DNA of 64,000 bases from NCBI RefSeq assembly GCF_034479635.1, contig NZ_CP140153.1, positions 2,115,501 to 2,179,500 on the forward strand, given 5' to 3'. Source of the DNA: Guyparkeria halophila (GTDB lineage Bacteria; Pseudomonadota; Gammaproteobacteria; Halothiobacillales; Halothiobacillaceae). Shown in pieces: positions 47,912 to 59,827 of this stretch. The notes under the pieces were generated by a model. The model ran no database searches and had not been told where the DNA came from. It saw nothing but the letters and a program-made list of their open reading frames with translations. The position numbers and the translations under genes are program-made. How positions within the stretch are numbered: position 1 is the stretch's first letter; every line of letters begins with the position of its first letter.

Positions 47912-48116
47912 AACGCTTAACGATTCCTGTTGGAGTAGTGACTGCCAGACTGCGTCGACAACGACGCCGACCATGCATTTGGTCGATCTCGCAGCCTCGG
48001 CAATTCACCGAGGGAAATTCAAGTGGCGCGATTTTACGGATTTTTACGCAGAAATAAAGACCTGCGACCCACCGATTTTAGGGTGGGCACCTCGAATCGC
48101 GATGGGGCGGACGTGA

Positions 48117-50595
<2,479 letters not shown>

Positions 50596-50684
50596 GTTGT
50601 TGCAGGTATACGCGTGTGTCGTGAACGAAAGGCCGAGGCGGGCACGGCACGGGGCAAAACCCGCGTATTGTAAACGCCGCACAC

Positions 50685-50710
50685 AAAAAACCCCAGCCCG
50701 GGCTGGGGTT
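50685..50710 (-). terminator. Terminator between the hfl cluster and hisZ
   Basis: Perfect palindrome AACCCCAGCCCGGGCTGGGGTT (22 bp) at 50689-50710; on the minus strand it runs into TTTTTT. It should end transcripts from hflK-hflC-DUF2065, so hisZ-purA needs its own promoter in the roughly 90 bp that follow. Confidence 0.92.
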
Positions 50711-50747
50711 CTTGATTCGAGATGGTTTCGGCAACGCGCCCCGGGCG

Positions 50748-50930
50748 CTAGCCCCAGACCCAGAACGCCAACCCGATCAGCAGCATCACCAGCGCGATCC
50801 CGCGCATGCGTGAGTCCGGCGTCAGGGCGATCTGCGCGACCGCCTGGCGATAGGTGCGCGGGCTGATGAACGGCAGCAGCGCCTCGATGATCAGCACCAG
50901 GCCGAGCACCCGCAGCAGGTCGTCCATCAT
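50748..50930 (-). CDS. DUF2065 (YjeT-like) small membrane protein
   Basis: A 60-aa protein with two hydrophobic helices (about residues 6-20 and 43-59) around a charged loop (SPRTYRQAVAQIALTPDSRMR). It matches the DUF2065/YjeT family that lies between hflC and purA in E. coli. Function unknown; association with HflKC is suggested by position only. ATG at 50928-50930, with AGGGG upstream; 12 bp after hflC. Confidence 0.9.
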   Translation of the reverse strand: MMDDLLRVLGLVLIIEALLPFISPRTYRQAVAQIALTPDSRMRGIALVMLLIGLAFWVWG

Positions 50931-50942
50931 GCCGGACGACCC

Positions 50943-51875
50943 CTATCGTGCCGGCAGCGCGTCGCCACCTGCCGAGGCGGCTGACGATCCGCCCTTGCCA
51001 TCCGGTGATTGGCCATCCGGTGACTGGAAGTAGCGGAAGAACGGGCTGTCCGGGCTGAGCACGAAGGTGTCGCTACCGTTGGCAAAGGCCTTCTGGTAGG
51101 CCTGAATGCTGCGATAGAAGGCGAAGAACTCCTCGTCCTGACCGAAGGATTCGGCATAGAGTTTCGCCGCCCGGGCATCACCCTCACCGCGGATCTCGTC
51201 GGCCTCGCGCTCCGCCTCGGAGACGATCACGACGCGCTGGCGATCGGCATCCGACGAGATGCGCTTGGCCTGCTCCTCACCTCGCGAACGGATCGCCTTG
51301 GCAACCGTCGAGCGCTCCTTCTCCATGCGCGAATACACCGACTCGCGCACTTCCTGCGGCAGCTCGATGCGCATGATGCGCACGTCGACGATCTCCAGAC
51401 CCAGCCCCGAGATGTCCTCGTTGGTGGTCTCGATGACGTTGCGCATGAACAGGTCGCGATCCCCGGAAACCACCTCGGCGATGGTCCGACTCGAGATCTG
51501 ACTCTTCATGCTGTCTTTCACGATCTGGTTCAGGCGGCTCTCGGCCACGGCCTCGCGGCCGCGGGTCGCCCGGTAGAAGTCCGCCGGATTCGTGATGCGC
51601 CACTTGATGTAGTAGTCGACGATCAGGTTCTTCTTCTCGCTGGTCAGAAACCGCTCCGGCGGCGTGGACAACGAGAGGATGCGCGTATCGAACAGGCGCA
51701 CGGAGTTCACGAACGGCAGCTTGAAGTGCAGGCCAGGCTCGAAGTCGGTCTCGATGATCTCACCCAGACGGAACTTCACGCCCTCCTGGTATTCGGCCAC
51801 CTGGAAGGTCGCGGTCGCGTAGAGAAACACGACCACGACGATGATCGGCAGCAGCAGGCGCGTCACCCAGTTCAT
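50943..51875 (-). CDS. hflC: HflC, FtsH modulator subunit (SPFH/band 7)
   Basis: With HflK it forms a large periplasm-facing cage around the FtsH protease in the inner membrane and restrains its activity. The protein is 310 aa: an N-terminal membrane helix (about 7-25), an SPFH domain ('YQEGVKFRLGEIIETDFEPGLHFKLPF', 'ILSLSTPPERFLTSEKKNLIVD') and a coiled-coil Arg/Glu/Ala-rich region (about 190-250). The ATG at 51873-51875 overlaps hflK by 4 bp (ATGA). Confidence 0.96.
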   Translation of the reverse strand: MNWVTRLLLPIIVVVVFLYATATFQVAEYQEGVKFRLGEIIETDFEPGLHFKLPFVNSVRLFDTRILSLSTPPERFLTSEKKNLIVDYYIKWRITNPADFYRATRGREAVAESRLNQIVKDSMKSQISSRTIAEVVSGDRDLFMRNVIETTNEDISGLGLEIVDVRIMRIELPQEVRESVYSRMEKERSTVAKAIRSRGEEQAKRISSDADRQRVVIVSEAEREADEIRGEGDARAAKLYAESFGQDEEFFAFYRSIQAYQKAFANGSDTFVLSPDSPFFRYFQSPDGQSPDGKGGSSAASAGGDALPAR

Positions 51876-53005
51876 TCGGACCCCCTGGTACGCAGACCGG
51901 AACGGTTGTTGTTGGAGCCGCCCGAATTGCCTTCGAACGATGTGCTGGTCGACAGCGACGGTACTGCCAGCGGCGCACCGCTGCGCAGGTCGGCATCCTG
52001 CATGACGTTGCCCTTGGTGCCCGACGGGAGGTTCAGGATGTTGTTGGCATTGTCCGGATCGACCAGGATCTTGTTGCCCTTGGCGTAGATCTCGCCGAGC
52101 GTGTCGATGTAGATCCGCTCGCGGATGATCGACGGGGCAAGCTTGTAGGAGGCGAGCAATGCATCGAAACGCGCGACCTCACCCTGAGCCTGGTTGATCA
52201 CACGGGACTGGTAGCCCTTGGCCTGCTCGAGGATCTGGGCGGCGTCACCACGGGCACGCGGCACCACCTGGTTGGCGTAGGCCAGCGCCTCGTTGATGTA
52301 GCGCTGCTCATCCTCTCGGGCCCGGATGGCATCCTCGAAGGCCGGCTGGACCGGCTCCGGCGGCTGGACGTCCTGCAGGTTGACCGAGCGCACGTTCAGG
52401 CCGGTCTTGTAGGACTCAAGCAACTCCTGCATCCGGGAACGGACCGCGTCGACAATCTCGACACGGCCGTCGGTCAGGACGTAGTCCATGCGGCTCGAGC
52501 CGATGACCTCGCGGATCGCGCTCTGCATGACGTCCTGCAGCGTGCCGTTGGGATCACGGACGTTGAACAGGAACTCGACCGGATCGCGAACGGTGAACTG
52601 GCTGGAGAGGTCGACGTCGACGATGTTCTCGTCGTTGGTCAGCACGGTCATGCTCAGTTCACGATCACGGTATTCATCGACGTTGACCGTGATCACGTCC
52701 GAAATCGGATACGGCGGATGCCAGTGCGGGCCGGGACCGGCGGTACTGGTGTACTTGCCGAAGGTCAGCACGACGCCGCGCTGGCCTTCGTCAACGATGT
52801 AGATACCGGAAATCAGCCAACCGATCAGCACGATGCCGATGATCGCCAGGATCCCCTTCGACCCGCCGGCGTTACCCATGCCGCCGCCACCGCCGAAGCG
52901 GTCCTTCAGGCGTCCGAGGGCATCGTCGATGTTGGGCGGCTTTCCGCCCCGGCCGCGCGGATTCGACCAGGGATCTTTACCGCCACCCGGCTCGTTCCAG
53001 GCCAT
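51872..53005 (-). CDS. hflK: HflK, FtsH modulator subunit (SPFH/band 7)
   Basis: Partner of HflC. The protein is 377 aa. A Gly/Pro-rich cytoplasmic N-terminus (MAWNEPGGGKDPWSNPRGRGG) precedes a membrane helix (about 55-75, ILAIIGIVLIGWLISGIYI), an SPFH domain ('EGQRGVVLTFGKYTSTAGPGPHWHPPYPI') and a coiled coil. The Ser/Asn/Gly-rich C-terminal tail is typical. The start is ATG at 53003-53005, 150 bp after hflX. Confidence 0.96.
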   Translation of the reverse strand: MAWNEPGGGKDPWSNPRGRGGKPPNIDDALGRLKDRFGGGGGMGNAGGSKGILAIIGIVLIGWLISGIYIVDEGQRGVVLTFGKYTSTAGPGPHWHPPYPISDVITVNVDEYRDRELSMTVLTNDENIVDVDLSSQFTVRDPVEFLFNVRDPNGTLQDVMQSAIREVIGSSRMDYVLTDGRVEIVDAVRSRMQELLESYKTGLNVRSVNLQDVQPPEPVQPAFEDAIRAREDEQRYINEALAYANQVVPRARGDAAQILEQAKGYQSRVINQAQGEVARFDALLASYKLAPSIIRERIYIDTLGEIYAKGNKILVDPDNANNILNLPSGTKGNVMQDADLRSGAPLAVPSLSTSTSFEGNSGGSNNNRSGLRTRGSE

Positions 53006-53155
53006 GGGCTTCTCCAGTGATTGCCGCCGGAGAATCCGGCGGACATGGGTATTCGTTTCGTTCGGGACATCCATTCCGCCCGACGGGCGGAAAGCAGCGC
53101 CAAAGTGTAGTGGCCGTGGCCGGACGTGGCAACCGCCGCCGCGCCTGCGGCCAGG

Positions 53156-54508
53156 TCAGTGACGAGGGTCGCGCGCGGCGAGGATCTCTTCGAAGGGCTC
53201 GGGCGGGGTCGGCTCTGGACCGTCAACCACCATGTCGGCCAGCGTCGGCTCCTTTTTCAGCAACTGCCCCCAGCGAGCCACCGGCAGGTTGATCTGCAGG
53301 TGCCAGCCGCTTTCGTCGACCTCTTCTTCCAGCACGGCACCCTCACCCTGCAGCTGGGCGTATAGCCGCCCATCGGCCATGGGGATGAACAGGCGACGCG
53401 TGACGCTGCTGGGTTCGAGCCGTTCGGCAAGCGCCTCGCGCAGCTCGTCCAGGCCGCGGCCATCCTTCGCCGACACCCAGACGCGGGCGGGCAAGTCGCT
53501 GGCATCGCGGTCGATGCGTACCGCGCCGTCCTCGAGCTGGTCGATCTTGTTCATGACGGTCAGCCGCGGCATTTTCCCCGCACCAATCTCCTCGAGCACC
53601 ACCTCGACATCCTCGATCTGCCGGTCGCGCTCGGGTGAGGCGGCATCCACCACGTGCAGCAGCAAGTCCGCCTCGAGCGTCTCTTCCAACGTGGAACGGA
53701 ATGCCGACACCAGTTCGTGCGGCAGGTGACGGATAAAACCGACGGTGTCGGCGAACACCACGGTCAGCTGCGGGTTCATCTCGACGCGTCGCAGGGTGGT
53801 ATCGAGCGTCGCGAACAGTTGATCCGCGGCGAAGGACTCGGTCACCGTCAGGGCATTGAACAAGGTCGACTTGCCGGCGTTGGTATAGCCGACCAGGGCC
53901 ACGGTCGGCACGTCGGACTGCTGGCGACCCTTGCGACCTTCGGCGCGTTGCCGGCGAACCCGGGCGATACGCTCCTTGAGCTGCTTGATGCGGCCACCAA
54001 GCAGGCGGCGGTCCATCTCGAGCTGGGTTTCACCCGGACCGCGCAGGCCGATCGAGCCACCGCGCTGGCGTTCGAGGTGAGTCCAGCCTCGCACCAGCCG
54101 GGTCGCGAGGTGGTTCAGCTGGGCCAGTTCGACCTGCAGCTTGCCCTCGTGCGAGCGGGCGCGCTGGGCAAAGATATCGAGGATCAGTCCGGTGCGATCC
54201 AGCACGCGACACTTGACCAGCCGCTCGAGGTTGCGCTCCTGAGAGGGCGAGAGCTGGGCGTTGACGATCACCAGTTCCGCCTCGTGAGCGGCGACCAACT
54301 CGGCCAGCTCCTCGGCCTTGCCCTTGCCGATAAACAGGCGCGGGTCGGGCGTCTGGCGGTTGACCGCGCTCTCGACAAGGATCTCGGCCCCGGCGGAGCG
54401 GGCCAGCTCGCGAAATTCGGACAGGTCCTCGTTGGAATCCACCGCCCGCTGCTCGACGTGCAGCAGCACGGCCCGTTCACCGCCCTGGTGGCGCTCGAAA
54501 AACTCCAT
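53156..54508 (-). CDS. hflX: Ribosome-rescuing GTPase HflX
   Basis: A GTPase that splits stalled or stressed ribosomes. The protein is 450 aa. The N-terminal HflX domain ends with the signature 'GGSIGLRGPGETQLEMDRRLL', followed by a helical linker and the G domain: G1 'GYTNAGKSTLFN', G3 'DTVGFIRHLP', G4 'VMNKIDQL'. The ATG is at 54506-54508, 5 bp after hfq. hfq-hflX-hflK-hflC is a conserved block. Confidence 0.96.
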   Translation of the reverse strand: MEFFERHQGGERAVLLHVEQRAVDSNEDLSEFRELARSAGAEILVESAVNRQTPDPRLFIGKGKAEELAELVAAHEAELVIVNAQLSPSQERNLERLVKCRVLDRTGLILDIFAQRARSHEGKLQVELAQLNHLATRLVRGWTHLERQRGGSIGLRGPGETQLEMDRRLLGGRIKQLKERIARVRRQRAEGRKGRQQSDVPTVALVGYTNAGKSTLFNALTVTESFAADQLFATLDTTLRRVEMNPQLTVVFADTVGFIRHLPHELVSAFRSTLEETLEADLLLHVVDAASPERDRQIEDVEVVLEEIGAGKMPRLTVMNKIDQLEDGAVRIDRDASDLPARVWVSAKDGRGLDELREALAERLEPSSVTRRLFIPMADGRLYAQLQGEGAVLEEEVDESGWHLQINLPVARWGQLLKKEPTLADMVVDGPEPTPPEPFEEILAARDPRH

Positions 54509-54513
54509 CGGGC

Positions 54514-54771
54514 TTATTCGTCGCCCCCGCCGTCACGTCCCTCGCCCTTGGGCTCGGGGTCAATGTTCACCGGCCGAGTCGGCACGATCGTGCTGATCGC
54601 GTGCTTGTAGACCAGTTGGCTGACGTTGTTCTTGAGCAGCACGACGAAGTTGTCGAACGAGTCGATCTGCCCCTGCAGCTTGATGCCGTTGCGCAGGTAG
54701 ATGGAGACCGGGATGTGCTCGCGACGCAGGGTGTTGAGAAACGGTTCTTGCAGTGACTGGCTTTTGGCCAT
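54514..54771 (-). CDS. hfq: RNA chaperone Hfq
   Basis: A hexameric Sm-like protein that pairs small RNAs with mRNAs. The protein is 85 aa. Sm1 ('[28 protein letters not shown]') and Sm2 ('[14 protein letters not shown]') motifs are complete, including the YKHA poly-U pocket. The short acidic, Gly-rich tail ([13 protein letters not shown]) differs from the longer E. coli tail. The start is ATG at 54769-54771 ([13 protein letters not shown]). miaA lies 228 bp upstream; this gap is likely to hold an hfq promoter. Confidence 0.98.
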   Translation of the reverse strand: MAKSQSLQEPFLNTLRREHIPVSIYLRNGIKLQGQIDSFDNFVVLLKNNVSQLVYKHAISTIVPTRPVNIDPEPKGEGRDGGGDE

Positions 54772-54999
54772 GGTGATTCCTCTTGTTGGTTGTCCGGCCT
54801 CTCGGGCCGGTCGGCCGTTCTCGGCGGCCTGTGCCCCGCGGTGTGACGGCCGCCGCGACGAGCGGGCAATGGCCGAAACGATGGGGATGCCTGTCGGCAA
54901 TTCAATCTGTGGGAAGTGTAGGGGAATTCCCCGCCAGCGGCAGGCCGGCTCACCGCACCGATCGACGCCTCGGCTCCGGATGCCGTTCGCACGACCTAT

Positions 55000-55950
55000 T
55001 CAAGATGCCGAGACGTCGACAAAGTTCATTATGCGCGATTCGATCCGATCGGCCGCCTGGGCATCCATCGCCTCCCAGTTGGGCGCCGAACGCAGCCAGG
55101 TGCGCTGGCGCTTGGCCAATTGGCGTGTGGCGGTGATGGCCCGCTCGCGCATGGTCTCGAAATCACAGTCCCCGGCCAGGTGCGCCCAGGCCTGCCGGTA
55201 GCCGACCGCTCGCATCGATGGCAGCCCGGGGTGCAGATCACCCCGGGCATACAGCCGCTCGACCTCGTCGAGAAACCCCGCCTCGAGCATGGCATCGAAA
55301 CGCTCGGCGACCGCCTGGCGCGTGTGCGCGGTGCTGCGCGGCCAGAGCGCGACTGCCAGTAGTTGCTCGCCGGCCAACGGAGAGACGGGCGGATGCTCAC
55401 GTTGCCAGTCGCTCAGGCTCTTGCCGGTGGCACGAAAGACCTCCAGCGCCCGGCCGATGCGCTGCGGGTCGGTGGCGTGGATACGCCCCCCCGCCACCGG
55501 GTCGACCTCGATCAATTCCCGGTGCATGGCGGGCCAGCCGACCGCAGCTGCCTCGGCCTGCACCGCTTCGCGGATGGCGGGGTCGGTCGATGGCAGGCGG
55601 GAAAGCCCCTGCAGCAGGGCCTGAAAATACATCATCGTCCCGCCCACGAGCAGCGGCACCCGCCCATCGGCGCGGGCCGCGGCGATCGCGGCCAGGGCAT
55701 CGCGGCAGAACTGCTCGACGCTGTAGGTCTCGGCCGGATCACGGATATCAACGAGGGCATGCGGGTAGCGCACCAGCAGGTCGGCAGGGGGCTTGGCCGT
55801 GCCGATATCCATGCCGCGGTAGATCATCACCGAATCGACCGAGATGATCGACACCGGCAGCCGATCGGCGAGCCGCATGGCAAGCGCGGTCTTGCCCGAG
55901 GCGGTCGGCCCGGCAAGGGCCACGATGGGCGGGGCGCTCAAGACCACCAT
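55000..55950 (-). CDS. miaA: tRNA dimethylallyltransferase
   Basis: Adds the isopentenyl group to A37 of tRNAs reading UNN codons. The protein is 316 aa. The P-loop reads 'LAGPTASGKTALAMRLAD', then 'ISVDSVMIYRGMDIGTAKP' with the substrate Asp, and 'LVGGTMMYFQALL'. The start is ATG at 55948-55950, fused to the mutL stop (TGATG), so the pair is coupled. Confidence 0.96.
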   Translation of the reverse strand: MVVLSAPPIVALAGPTASGKTALAMRLADRLPVSIISVDSVMIYRGMDIGTAKPPADLLVRYPHALVDIRDPAETYSVEQFCRDALAAIAAARADGRVPLLVGGTMMYFQALLQGLSRLPSTDPAIREAVQAEAAAVGWPAMHRELIEVDPVAGGRIHATDPQRIGRALEVFRATGKSLSDWQREHPPVSPLAGEQLLAVALWPRSTAHTRQAVAERFDAMLEAGFLDEVERLYARGDLHPGLPSMRAVGYRQAWAHLAGDCDFETMRERAITATRQLAKRQRTWLRSAPNWEAMDAQAADRIESRIMNFVDVSAS

Positions 55951-57770
55951 CACTGCCCCCGCATGAACCAGCGATCGAGTTCCTCGATCGTCAGTCGACG
56001 CCAGGTCGGGCGACCGTGATTGCACTGGTCACTGCGCTCGGTGCGCTCCATGTCGCGCAACAGGGCGTTCATCTCGGCGACCGTCAGGCGCCGGTTCGCC
56101 CGCACCGAGCCGTGACAAGCCATGGTGGAAAGGATCTCGTCGATCCGATCGTCGACCACCGCGCGGGGCACGTCACCGCCGGCCAGCGGCACGCGGCGCA
56201 TCTCGGCCAGCATCTCGCGCACCAGGGTCTCGATGTCCGCCTCGCGCAACATCACCGGCACCTCACGCACCCGCACCCGCTCGGGCCCGATCCGATCCAG
56301 CACCACCCCCGCCGCGGCGAAGGCCTCCTGCCAGGTCTCGAAGGCCTCCGCCTCGACAGGCGACACCCCGAGATCCACCGGCAACAGCAGCGGCGCGGCC
56401 GAGAGCGCCTGCTGGCGATAGCTCTGCTTGAGGCGCTCGTAGGTGACCCGCTCGGCCGCAGCGTGGGCATCCACGATGACCAGCCCGTCGCGATTGCGCG
56501 CCAGGATGTAGATCTCGCCCAGGTGGGCGATGGCATACCCCAGCGGGGGAATTTCTGCATCCTCGGGCAGCGGCTCGGCGACTCGACCGCCCTCGCCCTC
56601 CGCGGCCCGGCCCTGTTCGAGCAGGGAGAAGTAGCCCTGCGCCGAACGTCCACCCCCCATGGTCGCCGTACCCATGGTCACCGTACCCATGGCGGGGCGC
56701 GCCGCCTCCCCAGCGAACGGCATGCCGGGCGCCGCCGAGCCGGCCAATCCCGGCTCGACGGCGCTGGATGACGAGGCGCCACCCGGCGTCGCCAGGGCCC
56801 GATGCACCGATTGGAACAGGAAGTCGTGTACCCCGCGGGCGTCGCGGAAACGCACCTCGGCCTTGGTGGGGTGGACGTTGACGTCGACTGCGGCCGGATC
56901 AAGGTGCAGTGACAGCACGTAGGCCGGGTGCCGGCCGTGGTGCAACACGTCACTGTAGGCGCGACGGATCGCGTGGGCGATCAGCCGATCGCGCACCACC
57001 CGCCCGTTGACGAAAAACAACTGCTGATCGGTCGAGGCGCGGGCGTACTGCGGGCTGGCCACCAGACCCTGCAGCGAAAACCCGGAGGCCGAGGCATCGA
57101 TCTCGCGGGCCTGTTCCAGAAAGCCCTGGCCAAGCACGGCGGCAATGCGCTGGTCGAGTGTCTCGAGCGTCACCGCCGACAGGTCGAGCACCGGTCGGTC
57201 GTTGTGAATCAGGCGAAAGGCCACGTCCGGATTGGCGAGCGCGAGCTTGCGCATCAGCTGATCGACGTGACCGAACTCGGTACGCTCGGTGCGCAGGAAC
57301 TTGCGCCGCGCGGGCACGTTGAAGAACAGGTCGCGCACGTCGACCAGAGTGCCGGCCTTCGCCGGCGTGGGTCGCGGTTCGTCGAAGACCCCGGGGGCAA
57401 GCTCCCAGCCGTGATCGGCATCAGCGGTCCGGGAGACCAGCCGCAGGCGGGAAATCGACTGGATGCTCGCCAGCGCCTCGCCGCGAAAGCCGAAGCTCGC
57501 CACCGCCTCGAGGTCGTCGAGGTCACGGATCTTGCTGGTGGCGTGCGGCGAGATCGCCAAGGGAAGCTGCTCGGGGCCCATGCCGTGGCCGTTGTCACGC
57601 ACCGACAGTTGCTTGACCCCGCCGGCGACCACCTGAACCTCGATCCGATCGGCGCCGGCATCGAGCGCATTCTCCACCAACTCCTTGATCACGCTGGCGG
57701 GGCGTTCGACCACCTCGCCGGCGGCGATCTGGTTGACCAGCGACTGTGGCAGTTGGCGGATTTCGGCCAT
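55950..57770 (-). CDS. mutL: DNA mismatch repair protein MutL, endonuclease-type C-terminus
   Basis: Couples MutS mismatch recognition to strand incision. The protein is 606 aa. The N-terminal GHKL ATPase has 'AGEVVERPASVIKELVENALDAGA' and 'DNGHGMGPEQ'. The C-terminal dimerisation domain carries a version of the endonuclease motif, 'DAHAAAERVTYE' (DQHA(x)2E(x)4E with Q replaced by A), plus 'ACHGSVRANRRL' and 'CNHGRPTW'. E. coli MutL lacks these, so this protein probably nicks DNA itself and the strain probably lacks MutH/Dam-directed repair. The start is ATG at 57768-57770; a longer open frame upstream is not coding. Confidence 0.95.
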   Translation of the reverse strand: MAEIRQLPQSLVNQIAAGEVVERPASVIKELVENALDAGADRIEVQVVAGGVKQLSVRDNGHGMGPEQLPLAISPHATSKIRDLDDLEAVASFGFRGEALASIQSISRLRLVSRTADADHGWELAPGVFDEPRPTPAKAGTLVDVRDLFFNVPARRKFLRTERTEFGHVDQLMRKLALANPDVAFRLIHNDRPVLDLSAVTLETLDQRIAAVLGQGFLEQAREIDASASGFSLQGLVASPQYARASTDQQLFFVNGRVVRDRLIAHAIRRAYSDVLHHGRHPAYVLSLHLDPAAVDVNVHPTKAEVRFRDARGVHDFLFQSVHRALATPGGASSSSAVEPGLAGSAAPGMPFAGEAARPAMGTVTMGTATMGGGRSAQGYFSLLEQGRAAEGEGGRVAEPLPEDAEIPPLGYAIAHLGEIYILARNRDGLVIVDAHAAAERVTYERLKQSYRQQALSAAPLLLPVDLGVSPVEAEAFETWQEAFAAAGVVLDRIGPERVRVREVPVMLREADIETLVREMLAEMRRVPLAGGDVPRAVVDDRIDEILSTMACHGSVRANRRLTVAEMNALLRDMERTERSDQCNHGRPTWRRLTIEELDRWFMRGQ

Positions 57771-57849
57771 GGGGCTCCGGGCAAAACCGCCATTGTCACC
57801 CGCTCGCCGCCGGGGTGACAAGCGCCGCCTCGGCCGGTGGCCGAAGCGG

Positions 57850-59106
57850 TCAGAGCATGGCGTAGCGGGTGCCCTGCGGGGCGTGCGCCGTGTAATAGCT
57901 GTGCACACCCTCGAGGATCGACTGCGCAATCTGACGCTGGTAGCTCGAGGAACGCAGTCGCTGCTCTTCCTGCGGGTTACTGATGAAAGCGCTCTCCACC
58001 AGGATCGAGGGGATGTCCGGCGACTTGAGTACGGCGAAACCGGCCTGCTGGACATCGTGCTTGTGGAGCTTGGCGATATTGCCGATACGGCCCAGCACAC
58101 GATCGGCGAAGTCCAGGCTCGACTCGAGTGTCTTGGTCTGGGCCAGGTCGAGCAGCACCGAGGCGACGTCCTCGTCGTGACCGGACAGCGAGGCGCCACC
58201 GACGAAATCGGCGCTGTTTTCCTTGGCCGCCAACCAGCGCGCCGCCTCGGAACTGGCGCCGTTCTGGCTCAGGCAGTAGACCGAGGCGCCCTTCGCCGAA
58301 GCGAGACGGAAGGCATCGGCGTGCACCGAGATGAACAGGTCGGCCTCGTGCCGACGCGCGATCTCGGTGCGCTGGCGCAGCGGGATGAAGCGGTCGTCCT
58401 CGCGGGTCATCACCGGCGTGAGCCCGGGCGTCGCGGCAATCAGGTCGCGCAGCTGCAACCCGATATTGAGCACGATGTCCTTCTCGCGCGTGCCGCGACG
58501 GCCGATGGCGCCGGGATCCTTGCCGCCGTGGCCGGGATCGATCGCCACCACCAGGTCACGGAAGGCACCGGAACCGGATCGCAGCGCGGATTCCTGACGC
58601 GGGACGTCGGGGCGTTCGGCGATCACGGTATCCGCGCCACCCCCGTGGGGCAGGTCGATGACCAGCCGGTGGGAGCCACCACCCGTGGGCGGCAGGATGA
58701 TGATCTGCGGGCGTGCCCGTTTCTTGAGGTCGAACACCAGACGCAGATCATGGCCGTTGCGCACACCGACACGCAGCCCCTTGACCACCGGCGAATCCGG
58801 TGTCGATGGCAGGGCGACATCCTGCAACCGCGTCGAGCGGATGTCGATGACCGCACGCGCCGGGTTGTCCAGCAATAGCGTATCGAAATCGACCGGATCG
58901 GAGATGGCGAAGACGTAGCGGGTAAAGCCGTCGTGGCGCCCTGCTTCGACACGGGAAACGTTGACGGCCCGACCGGCCAGCGCCGGCCCGGCCAGGGGAA
59001 GACCGAAGGCCGCCACCCCGGTACCGACCGCCGTGCGCAAAAAGCGGCGGCGCTCGGCATTCAGCAAGGCAAGCGCGTCACGGGCAGATTGGGATGAATT
59101 GTTCAT
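57850..59106 (-). CDS. amiC: N-acetylmuramoyl-L-alanine amidase (AmiC type, Tat-exported)
   Basis: A periplasmic zinc amidase that cleaves septal peptidoglycan for daughter-cell separation. The protein is 418 aa. The N-terminus has a twin-arginine signal (ERRRFLRTAVGTGVAAFGLP), an AMIN targeting domain (about 45-150), and the Amidase_3 catalytic domain (about 185-410) with 'IDPGHGGKDPGA', 'SVHADAF' and 'ILVESAFISN' (His, His and Glu ligands). AmiC-like rather than AmiB because of the Tat signal, although the genome position matches amiB. It probably depends on the NlpD encoded at 29372. ATG at 59104-59106 with AGAGGTGG upstream. Confidence 0.93.
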   Translation of the reverse strand: MNNSSQSARDALALLNAERRRFLRTAVGTGVAAFGLPLAGPALAGRAVNVSRVEAGRHDGFTRYVFAISDPVDFDTLLLDNPARAVIDIRSTRLQDVALPSTPDSPVVKGLRVGVRNGHDLRLVFDLKKRARPQIIILPPTGGGSHRLVIDLPHGGGADTVIAERPDVPRQESALRSGSGAFRDLVVAIDPGHGGKDPGAIGRRGTREKDIVLNIGLQLRDLIAATPGLTPVMTREDDRFIPLRQRTEIARRHEADLFISVHADAFRLASAKGASVYCLSQNGASSEAARWLAAKENSADFVGGASLSGHDEDVASVLLDLAQTKTLESSLDFADRVLGRIGNIAKLHKHDVQQAGFAVLKSPDIPSILVESAFISNPQEEQRLRSSSYQRQIAQSILEGVHSYYTAHAPQGTRYAML

Positions 59107-59332
59107 GCTCCACCTCTGGCAACACAGCCCCAAGAACGTGTCATGCAACACGGTCACTACAGTGTGCGCCAAAAAGGGAATTTTTCAACAATTGCAAGAA
59201 GATAGCGCGTACTTCTTAACCCGATGCGAGACATCGGCTCACCAAATGTGGCGGGGCAGTCTGCCGATAGGCACAAGATGATGTGGTTTGGGCCGACGTT
59301 GAAAAAACACCACACTCGGCCGTGCAAGGGGC

Positions 59333-59827
59333 TCAGGCGGCGGCAAGACGCGCCAACCAGGCCTCGCCCAGCGGGCTTGACGCCCGGCAGACGAGATCGC
59401 GCTGTTCGGGCCGATCGATGCATCCCGCCAGGGAGATTTCCAGATCGGCAACCAATTCGCCATGGGCCTGACTCAACCACTCCACCAGGAACAGTGCGTG
59501 ATCCGCTTCGTCACGCACCCCGAGGTAGTCGAGCTCCTCGGGGTCGGCCAGTCGGTAGAGATCGAGATGCAGGACGCGGCCCGGACCGCCAGACGGGGGC
59601 GTCACATCGTAGGGCTCGACCAAGGTGTAGGTGGGGCTGCGAATGGTGCCGGTCACGCCCAGGGCGCGCAGAAACGCCCGGGCGAAGGTGGACTTGCCCG
59701 CCCCCAGCTCGCCGCGCAGCGACAGCAGGCCGGCCGCCGGTGCCACGACAGCCAGCTCGGCGGCCAATGACTCGACCTCGGGCTGGTCGAGCGCGCGATA
59801 GCGGCGTTCGGTCACAACGCCCGTCAT
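59333..59827 (-). CDS. tsaE: tRNA threonylcarbamoyladenosine biosynthesis ATPase TsaE
   Basis: The essential ATPase that works with TsaB-TsaD in t6A37 synthesis. The protein is 164 aa. Walker A is 'LRGELGAGKSTFARAFLRALG', then 'SPTYTLVEPY' and 'VLHLDLYRLADPEELDYLG' with the conserved Asp. The ATG at 59825-59827 overlaps the nnr stop as ATGA. The 226-bp gap to amiC downstream is A+T-rich and includes a TTGAAA -35-like hexamer near 59180 for the amiC transcript. Confidence 0.95.
   Translation of the reverse strand: MTGVVTERRYRALDQPEVESLAAELAVVAPAAGLLSLRGELGAGKSTFARAFLRALGVTGTIRSPTYTLVEPYDVTPPSGGPGRVLHLDLYRLADPEELDYLGVRDEADHALFLVEWLSQAHGELVADLEISLAGCIDRPEQRDLVCRASSPLGEAWLARLAAA

Noticed and set aside
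59290-59332. Possible terminator after tsaE (minus-strand T6 run)
   Set aside because: The T run is present but the preceding stem is only a few pairs; not strong enough to call.
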